From assembly GCA_903643055.1 (NCBI GenBank), contig CAHJWV010000175.1, positions 1 through 6,339 on the forward strand: a stretch of 6,339 nt of DNA, read 5' to 3'. The position numbers and the translations under genes are program-made. The DNA is from Burkholderiales bacterium (GTDB lineage Bacteria > Pseudomonadota > Gammaproteobacteria > Burkholderiales > Burkholderiaceae). Positions 1 to 4,672 of this stretch are shown piece after piece (position 1 is the stretch's first letter; each line of letters begins with the position of its first letter). The notes under the pieces are model-generated. The model saw only the letters and a list, made by a program, of their open reading frames with translations, searched no databases and was not told the DNA's origin.

Positions 1-102
1 AATCCAGTCGGCACCGGCCGCATCGACAGCCCTCACTTCATCGCCCAAACGGCTGAAATCGGCGGCGAGCACCGAGGCGGCAATCTTCACGGAAGTGTCC
101 AT
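1..102 (-). CDS. rpe: Ribulose-phosphate 3-epimerase, N-terminal fragment (cut by left window edge)
   Basis: Ribulose-phosphate 3-epimerase interconverts ribulose-5-phosphate and xylulose-5-phosphate in the cytoplasm, linking the oxidative and non-oxidative pentose phosphate branches (and the Calvin cycle where present). Only the first 34 codons are visible; the frame runs open off the left edge. Translation from the ATG at 102-100 gives [16 protein letters not shown] followed by [18 protein letters not shown]. This matches the family's first beta strand and helix (typical pattern IAPSxLxADFxxLGEEVxxxxxAGADWIHxDVMDG). The window stops just before the metal-binding HxDxMDG motif, so catalytic residues beyond Ser10 cannot be checked. 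The usual Pro of IAPS is Ala here. The start is supported by AAAGGAG seven bases upstream. It lies 42 bases after the HAD phosphatase gene, in the same direction. In many betaproteobacteria rpe is followed by gph and trpE; whether that holds here is outside the window. The identity is read from a short stretch but the pattern is distinctive. Confidence 0.88.
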   Translation of the reverse strand, partial: MDTSVKIAASVLAADFSRLGDEVRAVDAAGADWI

Positions 103-109
103 CGGCGTG

Positions 110-116
110 CTCCTTT
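110..116 (-). promoter_or_regulatory. Ribosome binding site of rpe
   Basis: On the minus strand this reads AAAGGAG. The AGGAG core (110-114) lies seven bases before the rpe ATG. It is a good Shine-Dalgarno match and fixes the start codon, which has only 42 bases of intergenic space in front of it. I see no convincing -35/-10 pair in those 42 bases, so rpe is probably read from upstream or from a promoter inside the preceding gene. Confidence 0.75.
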
Positions 117-144
117 GCGCCAAAGCGCTGATATCGATGACCGC

Positions 145-1002
145 TTATCTCGGCGGCCCGGCCCGCTCAGCCCGCTCGGCCAATACGCGATGAATGGCTT
201 GTGCCACACCGTCGTGATCGTTCGAAGCCGTCGTCCAGTGGGCTGCCGCGCGCACCGCTTCCGGCGCCTGCCCCATCGCAATCGACAGACCGGCGCGCGC
301 AAACATCGGCAGGTCGTTCGGCATGTCGCCGATCACCGCCACCGCATCGAGCGGCACGCCCATGGCGTGGGCGACCGCTGCGACGCCATCGCCCTTGTTG
401 GCCCGCAGCGCCGTGGCATCGAGGAAGTAAGGCTGCGACAGCGCAACCGTTGCTTCACCGCACGTGGCCGACTGCACCGCGGCTTCGAGCGCTTTCAAGC
501 GCGGTGCGTCGTCGCTGACGCCCACGATCTTGTCGCAGGCATCGCAGAGCGAATCAAGATCGGCCTGCAAGGTCGGCTCGACGCTGGACGACAGCTTCTC
601 GCGCGGTGCATGCGGGTTGCGTTCATCGCGGGCATACCAGCGCCCTTGAGCGAACAGCCAGACGTCGACGCCCGCCTCATCCAGCAACCGCAGGATGCGC
701 CGCGCGGCCTGCGGCGGCAAGCGGGCCGGCTCGTTCAACACCTTACCTTGCGCATCGAACAGCGTGCCGCCGTTGAACGCACCGAACGGGCCTGCGAGGC
801 CGAGCGCATCGGCAATCCAGTGCATGCCGCTCATCGGCCGGGCGCTGATCAGGCTCATCGCAATGCCGGCCTGCGCCAGCTTCGCGGCCGCAGCCATGTT
901 GGCCTCTGACAGCGACTTGTCAGACCGCACCAGCGTGCCGTCGATGTCGCAGACGACCAGCCGAATCTCGGTTGCGCGGCTCAAAGGCCGAGTCCGTGCC
1001 AA
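145..1002 (-). CDS. Cof-type HAD-IIB family phosphatase in the pentose phosphate operon
   Basis: This is a haloacid dehalogenase superfamily phosphatase of the Cof/IIB class (285 residues from the listed start; family usually about 270-290). Seen in the sequence: motif I CDIDGTL with nucleophile Asp19 and acid/base Asp21; motif II LISARP with Ser53; the Cof-typical FNGGTLFD segment at 76-83; a C2-type cap at about 85-190; motif III Lys203 in RANKGDG; motif IV GDMPNDLPM at 225-233 with the Mg2+-binding acidic residues. All catalytic residues are intact. Cof enzymes are cytoplasmic Mg2+-dependent phosphatases of sugar phosphates, FMN or pyridoxal phosphate, and the substrate cannot be read from sequence. 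Its place between zwf and rpe suggests a pentose phosphate intermediate or a damaged by-product (inference). The start is not ATG: there is no in-frame ATG or GTG between the upstream stop (1071-1069) and motif I. Candidates are TTG at 1002-1000 (listed, the longest form) and TTG at 984-982 (279 residues), which overlaps the zwf stop as TTGA and has a weak GGA eight bases upstream. The shorter form is at least as likely. Ends in TAA at 147-145. Confidence 0.9.
   Translation of the reverse strand: MARTRPLSRATEIRLVVCDIDGTLVRSDKSLSEANMAAAAKLAQAGIAMSLISARPMSGMHWIADALGLAGPFGAFNGGTLFDAQGKVLNEPARLPPQAARRILRLLDEAGVDVWLFAQGRWYARDERNPHAPREKLSSSVEPTLQADLDSLCDACDKIVGVSDDAPRLKALEAAVQSATCGEATVALSQPYFLDATALRANKGDGVAAVAHAMGVPLDAVAVIGDMPNDLPMFARAGLSIAMGQAPEAVRAAAHWTTASNDHDGVAQAIHRVLAERAERAGPPR
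981..1002 (-). other. Overlap of the zwf end with the phosphatase start region
   Basis: Two in-frame TTG codons, at 1002-1000 and 984-982, are the only plausible starts for the HAD phosphatase before its catalytic Asp. The second forms TTGA with the zwf stop (983-981), the same junction geometry as the two ATGA junctions in this operon. No strong Shine-Dalgarno precedes either; a GGA lies eight bases before the second. Confidence 0.6.
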
Positions 1003-2531
1003 TGGCGGCCGTCGCGCTCGATCAGCGCATCGGCGGCCTTTGGCCCGGCGCTGCCGGCAACATATGGCTCAGGCTCGCCGGCCTGAGCCCACGCATCGAT
1101 CACCGGCTGCAGCGCGCGCCAGCTGGCTTCGACGCCATCGGCACGCTGGAACAAGGTCGGGTCGCCGGTCAGGATGTCGTAGATCAGCGTCTCATAGCCG
1201 GTGGTGTGCGCGATGTCGAACACATCGGCATAGCTGAAGTTCATCTGCACCGGCGCGGTCTCGACCACCGGGCCAGGCCGCTTGGCGCTGAAGTTCATGC
1301 GAATGCCCTCGTCGGGCTGGATCTGGATCACCAGCTCGTTGGGCGGCAGGCGCGTCACATCGGTACCTCGGAACTGCGCGAAGGGCACCGGCTTGAAGAC
1401 GACGACGATGTCGGTATCGCGGTGCGACAGCGCCTTGCCGGTACGCAGGTAGAACGGCACGCCGGCCCAGCGCCAGCTGTCGACCGCCACTTTCATCGCC
1501 ACATAGGTTTCGGTGCGGCTGTCGGGCTTCACATCGGGAGCAGCGCGGTAGTCGCCGACCGGCTTGCCGTTGACCGTGCCGCTTTGGTACACGCCACGCA
1601 CCGCATCACGCGCCACCTCGTCCGGCCGCGGCCCGCGAATCGCTTCGAACACCTTGGCCTTCTCGTTGCGGATGGCTTCGGCATCGAAGGAATTCGGCGG
1701 CTCCATGCACACCATCGCCAGCAGCTGGAACAGGTGGTTAGGCACCATGTCGCGCAGCGCGCCGGTCGCGTCATAGAAGCTGCCGCGCTTGCCCACATCC
1801 ACCGTCTCGGCCGCGGTGATCTGCACGTGATCGATGTATTTGTTGTTCCACACCGATTCGATCATCGTGTTCGCAAAGCGCGTCACAAGGATGTTCTGCA
1901 CCGTCTCCTTGCCAAGGAAATGGTCGATGCGGTAGACCCGCGGCTCATCGATCAGCTTCAGGATGCGGGCATTGAGCTCACGCGCCGAGGCATGGTCATG
2001 GCCGAAAGGCTTTTCGATCGCCAGGCGGCGAAAGCCCTTGTCTTCATTGAAGAGCCCGGCCTTTGCCAGGCCTTCGGAGATGTCGCCGAAGAAGCTCGCT
2101 GCAGTCGCGAGATAGAACACCACGTTGGCCGCACCGATCTCATCGAGGTGCTGGCCCAGCCGCTCGTACATCTTCGGGTCGGTGGCGTCATCGCGGAAAT
2201 ACGAAACGCGTGGGCGCAGCGAGGCCCAGGCCGCGTCGCCGGGCTCGTCTTTGGCTGCGCCTGGCTTGCCACCGGCCTGGGCCCCCTCTTTTGATTCAGC
2301 CTTGCCGCCACGCGCCTCGGCCCGAAAGCGCTCGAAGCTCTGGCGCAGCCATTCGTCGTCGCCTTCGCTGCGGCCGATGCCGATCACCGACAAGTCGTCG
2401 CCGACCAAGCCGCTGGACGTCATGTTGATCAACGCCGGCATCAGCAGGCGGTGGCTCAAGTCACCGGTGATGCCGAAGACGACCAACGTCGCCGCGGGAG
2501 CGGCCGGCGCGGTGGGGGCGGCGGCCGTCAT
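981..2531 (-). CDS. zwf: Glucose-6-phosphate 1-dehydrogenase
   Basis: Oxidises glucose-6-phosphate to 6-phosphoglucono-1,5-lactone with NAD(P)+, the entry step of the oxidative pentose phosphate and Entner-Doudoroff pathways; cytoplasmic, normally a dimer or tetramer. The protein has 516 residues, slightly above the usual 480-500. In order: an Ala/Pro-rich leader (2-14); Rossmann nucleotide-binding motif [16 protein letters not shown] (19-34); Arg54 after the second beta strand, where family members bind the 2'-phosphate of NADP; IEKPFG (172-177); the substrate signature RIDHFLGKE (201-209) with Lys208; and the catalytic His266 in [11 protein letters not shown] Lys/Gly/Ala/Glu-rich low-complexity stretch at about 71-98 seems to account for most of the extra length. 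The ATG at 2531-2529 overlaps the gnd TGA as ATGA, and the bases before it hold no clear Shine-Dalgarno, so translation probably depends on reinitiation after gnd. The TGA at 983-981 overlaps the start region of the HAD gene. The presence of Thr22 and Arg54 suggests that NADP+ is accepted (inference). Confidence 0.97.
   Translation of the reverse strand: MTAAAPTAPAAPAATLVVFGITGDLSHRLLMPALINMTSSGLVGDDLSVIGIGRSEGDDEWLRQSFERFRAEARGGKAESKEGAQAGGKPGAAKDEPGDAAWASLRPRVSYFRDDATDPKMYERLGQHLDEIGAANVVFYLATAASFFGDISEGLAKAGLFNEDKGFRRLAIEKPFGHDHASARELNARILKLIDEPRVYRIDHFLGKETVQNILVTRFANTMIESVWNNKYIDHVQITAAETVDVGKRGSFYDATGALRDMVPNHLFQLLAMVCMEPPNSFDAEAIRNEKAKVFEAIRGPRPDEVARDAVRGVYQSGTVNGKPVGDYRAAPDVKPDSRTETYVAMKVAVDSWRWAGVPFYLRTGKALSHRDTDIVVVFKPVPFAQFRGTDVTRLPPNELVIQIQPDEGIRMNFSAKRPGPVVETAPVQMNFSYADVFDIAHTTGYETLIYDILTGDPTLFQRADGVEASWRALQPVIDAWAQAGEPEPYVAGSAGPKAADALIERDGRHWHGLGL
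2528..2531 (-). other. ATGA stop-start overlap between gnd and zwf
   Basis: The zwf ATG (2531-2529) and the gnd TGA (2530-2528) share bases. The last bases of gnd contain no clear purine-rich ribosome site at normal distance. Such overlaps usually couple translation, so Gnd and Zwf, the two dehydrogenases of the oxidative branch, are probably made in linked amounts. Confidence 0.85.
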
Positions 2532-3505
2532 TGCGGGATTTCGACGTGGCCGCCGAATCCGAAGCGCATCGCCGACAACAGCTTGTCGCCGAAGGTGTTT
2601 TCAACGCGGCTGCGGTAGCGCGCAAACAGCGCCGACGACAGCACATAAGCCGGCACCGCCTGCTCCATCGCGGCGTCGATCGTCCACTGGCCTTCGCCGC
2701 TGTCAGCCACCTTGCCGGAGAAATCATCGAGCGCATGGTCTTTCGCGAGCGCCGAGGCCGTCAGGTCGAGCAGCCATGACGACACCACGCTGCCGCGGCG
2801 CCAGACTTCCGCCACATCGGTCAGGTTGATATCGAAGCGCTGATCTTCCGGCAGCTTCTCGGAGGTCTTCGTCCTCAGGATGTCGAAGCCTTCGGCATAG
2901 GCTTGCATCAAACCATATTCGATGCCGTTGTGAACCATCTTGACGAAGTGGCCGGCGCCAGCCGGGCCGGCGTGGATGTAGCCGCGTTCGGCGCGGTCGT
3001 CCTTAGGGTCGCGCCCCGGCGTACGCGGAATGTCGCCGTAGCCTGGCGCCATCGTGTCGAAGATCGGGTCGAGCAAATCGACCGTCGCCTTGTCGCCGCC
3101 GATCATCATGCAGTAGCCGCGCTCCAGGCCCCACACGCCGCCAGAGGTACCGACATCCACGTAATGCAGTTCCTTGGCGCGGCAGATGGCGGCGCGACGG
3201 ATGTCGTCTTTGTAGAAGGTGTTGCCGCCATCGATGATGATGTCGCCGGGCGAGCTCAATGCGATCAGCTTCTCGATCGTCGATTCGGTGGCCGCGCCGG
3301 CCGGCAGCATGCTCCAGAAGATGCGCGGCGAGCCGAGCTGGGCCACCAGGTCTTCGATCGAGGTAGCGGGCGTGGCCCCTTCCGAGGCCAAGGTGGCCAC
3401 GGCCTTGTCGTTGCCGTCGAAGCCGACGACGCTGTGACCACCACGCATCAGGCGGCGTGCAATGTTGCTACCCATGCGGCCCAGGCCAATCATTCCGATC
3501 TGCAT
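2528..3505 (-). CDS. gnd: 6-phosphogluconate dehydrogenase (decarboxylating), short form
   Basis: Oxidatively decarboxylates 6-phosphogluconate to ribulose-5-phosphate and CO2 with NAD(P)+. The protein has 325 residues, placing it in the short-form class of about 300-330 residues rather than the roughly 470-residue E. coli Gnd. Visible: Rossmann motif [16 protein letters not shown] (4-19); Asp30 in VVGFDGND at the end of the second beta strand, where NADP-dependent long forms carry an Asn-Arg-Thr type phosphate-binding turn; [13 protein letters not shown] (89-101); [15 protein letters not shown] (116-130), equivalent to the substrate-binding GVSGG loop; catalytic Lys189 and Asn193 in [27 protein letters not shown] (234-246); DSGEGQWT (268-275); and RFGFGGH (314-320). 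Asp30 points to a preference for NAD+ (inference from the fold). The ATG at 3505-3503 has AAGGA nine bases upstream. It lies 33 bases after tal, and its TGA overlaps the zwf ATG. It is intact with no sign of decay. Confidence 0.96.
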   Translation of the reverse strand: MQIGMIGLGRMGSNIARRLMRGGHSVVGFDGNDKAVATLASEGATPATSIEDLVAQLGSPRIFWSMLPAGAATESTIEKLIALSSPGDIIIDGGNTFYKDDIRRAAICRAKELHYVDVGTSGGVWGLERGYCMMIGGDKATVDLLDPIFDTMAPGYGDIPRTPGRDPKDDRAERGYIHAGPAGAGHFVKMVHNGIEYGLMQAYAEGFDILRTKTSEKLPEDQRFDINLTDVAEVWRRGSVVSSWLLDLTASALAKDHALDDFSGKVADSGEGQWTIDAAMEQAVPAYVLSSALFARYRSRVENTFGDKLLSAMRFGFGGHVEIPQ

Positions 3506-3514
3506 AACGAGTTT

Positions 3515-3519
3515 TCCTT
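3515..3519 (-). promoter_or_regulatory. Ribosome binding site of gnd
   Basis: On the minus strand this reads AAGGA, nine bases before the gnd ATG. It lies in the 33-base gap between tal and gnd (3506-3538). That gap holds no hairpin or promoter-like sequence that I can see, which supports read-through from tal. Confidence 0.7.
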
Positions 3520-3538
3520 GGAGTTGTTGAGAGAAAAG

Positions 3539-4672
3539 TCAGGTGGCGAATTTGACCCTCTTTTTCTCGACCGCGGCGAGCAGCTTGTCAGCCGCCTCGG
3601 CAAACAGCTTGACGCCGTCGTCCACCAGAGCAGTCGTGACCTGGTCCAGATGCAGCCCCAGGCGCTCGGCATCTGCCAGCACGGCGCGGGCCGCATCGAG
3701 GTCTTGCGTCAGGCTGGGCGTCACACGGCCGCTCTCGCGGAAGGCATCCATCGTCTTCGGCGGCATCGTGTTGACGGTGTCGGGGCCGATCAGCGTGTCG
3801 ATGTACAGCGTGGCCGGGTAGCTCGGGTCTTTAGTACCGGTCGAGGCCCACAGCAGCCGCTGGGGCCGCGCACCCTGAGCCGCCAGCGCCTGCCAGCGCG
3901 GCCCGGCCACCCTGTCGCGGTACCACGCATAAGCGAGCTTGGCATTGGCGATCGCGACCTTGCCGCGCAGGGCTTTCAGCGCAGCGCTTTCAGAGTCACG
4001 GTCTTTGACGCGCTGGTCGATCGCCTTGTCGATCTGCGCATCGATTCGGCTGACGAAGAAGCTTGCGACGCTGGCCACGCGGTCGATCGGCAGGCCGCGC
4101 CGCACGCGTGCTTCCAGGCCGGCAATGAACGCTTCGGCCACCGCCTGATAAGCCTGTTGGGAGAACAGCAAGGTCACGTTGATGTTCAGCCCGTCTTCAA
4201 TCAGCTGGCGCACCGCCGGCACGCCGGCTTCGGTGCCCGGCACCTTGATCATCACGTTCGGCCGGTCGACCGCGGCCCACAGCCGCCTTGCTTCATCGAT
4301 CGTGCCTTGCGTGTCGCGGGCCAGGTAAGGCGAGACTTCGAGGCTGGCATAGCCATCGCGCGCTTCCAATCGGTCATAGACGGGCAGCAGGTCGTCGGCG
4401 GCATTCTGGATGTCGCGAATCGCCTGCGCCTCGTAGGTGTCGGTGGCCGTGGCGCCGGGCCGAGCGCTGGCCAGCCACGATTTGAAGCCTTCGTCATAGC
4501 CGTCGCCCGAGCCCATCGCCTTCTCGAAGATCGACGGGTTGGATGTCACCCCGGTCAGTGCGTCATCTTTGACCAGCTTGCGCAGGCCGCCTTCGCTCAA
4601 AAACTGGCGATCGACGAAATCGAGCCAGACCGCCTGGCCCGCCGCATTCAGTTGTTGCAGTGGATTGCTCAT
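3539..4672 (-). CDS. tal: Transaldolase, long form
   Basis: Transfers a dihydroxyacetone unit from sedoheptulose-7-phosphate to glyceraldehyde-3-phosphate, giving erythrose-4-phosphate and fructose-6-phosphate; cytoplasmic, (beta/alpha)8 barrel, Schiff-base mechanism. At 377 residues it is longer than E. coli TalB (317) and matches the roughly 370-residue class known from actinobacteria, cyanobacteria and several proteobacteria. Visible: WLDF with Asp18; LTGVTSNPSIFEKA (39-52) with Asn45; SLEVSPYLA (110-118) with Glu112; Schiff-base Lys143 in VMIKVPGTEAG (140-150); NINVTLLFS (163-171) with Thr167; SFFVSRID (204-211), the phosphate-binding Ser/Arg segment; and LLWASTGTKDP followed by the LIGPDTVNTMPP segment typical of the long class. 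All catalytic positions are present. The ATG at 4672-4670 overlaps the tkt TGA as ATGA but, unlike zwf, also has a full GGAGGT nine bases upstream, which suggests strong independent initiation. Transaldolase next to transketolase completes the carbon-shuffling half of the pathway. Confidence 0.97.
   Translation of the reverse strand: MSNPLQQLNAAGQAVWLDFVDRQFLSEGGLRKLVKDDALTGVTSNPSIFEKAMGSGDGYDEGFKSWLASARPGATATDTYEAQAIRDIQNAADDLLPVYDRLEARDGYASLEVSPYLARDTQGTIDEARRLWAAVDRPNVMIKVPGTEAGVPAVRQLIEDGLNINVTLLFSQQAYQAVAEAFIAGLEARVRRGLPIDRVASVASFFVSRIDAQIDKAIDQRVKDRDSESAALKALRGKVAIANAKLAYAWYRDRVAGPRWQALAAQGARPQRLLWASTGTKDPSYPATLYIDTLIGPDTVNTMPPKTMDAFRESGRVTPSLTQDLDAARAVLADAERLGLHLDQVTTALVDDGVKLFAEAADKLLAAVEKKRVKFAT
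4669..4672 (-). other. ATGA stop-start overlap between tkt and tal
   Basis: The tal ATG (4672-4670) and the tkt TGA (4671-4669) share bases, so the two enzymes are translated from one message and probably coupled. This is the same junction type as between gnd and zwf. Confidence 0.85.

Noticed and set aside
103..144. Promoter in front of rpe
   Set aside because: The 42 bases contain short palindromes (such as ATCGAT and AGCGCT) but no credible -35/-10 pair. Such short palindromes are common by chance.
115..909. Plus-strand open frame of 264 codons opposite the HAD phosphatase
   Set aside because: Same cause: antisense to a gene with all HAD motifs. The protein is Arg/His-rich with no domain.
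145..1002. HAD protein as phosphoglycolate phosphatase (gph), which often neighbours rpe
   Set aside because: Gph has a small helical cap between motifs I and II. This protein has motifs I and II only about 30 residues apart and a large cap after motif II with the Cof-type FNGG segment, so it belongs to class IIB.
972..2294. Long open frame on the plus strand (440 codons) opposite zwf
   Set aside because: It is a mirror frame of zwf. The composition is low in family-like patterns, there is no recognisable motif, and it crosses the zwf/phosphatase junction, so it is a by-product of codon bias.
3506..3538. The tal-gnd gap as a terminator or regulatory RNA
   Set aside because: Only 33 bases long with no inverted repeat; it contains the gnd ribosome site and nothing else visible.
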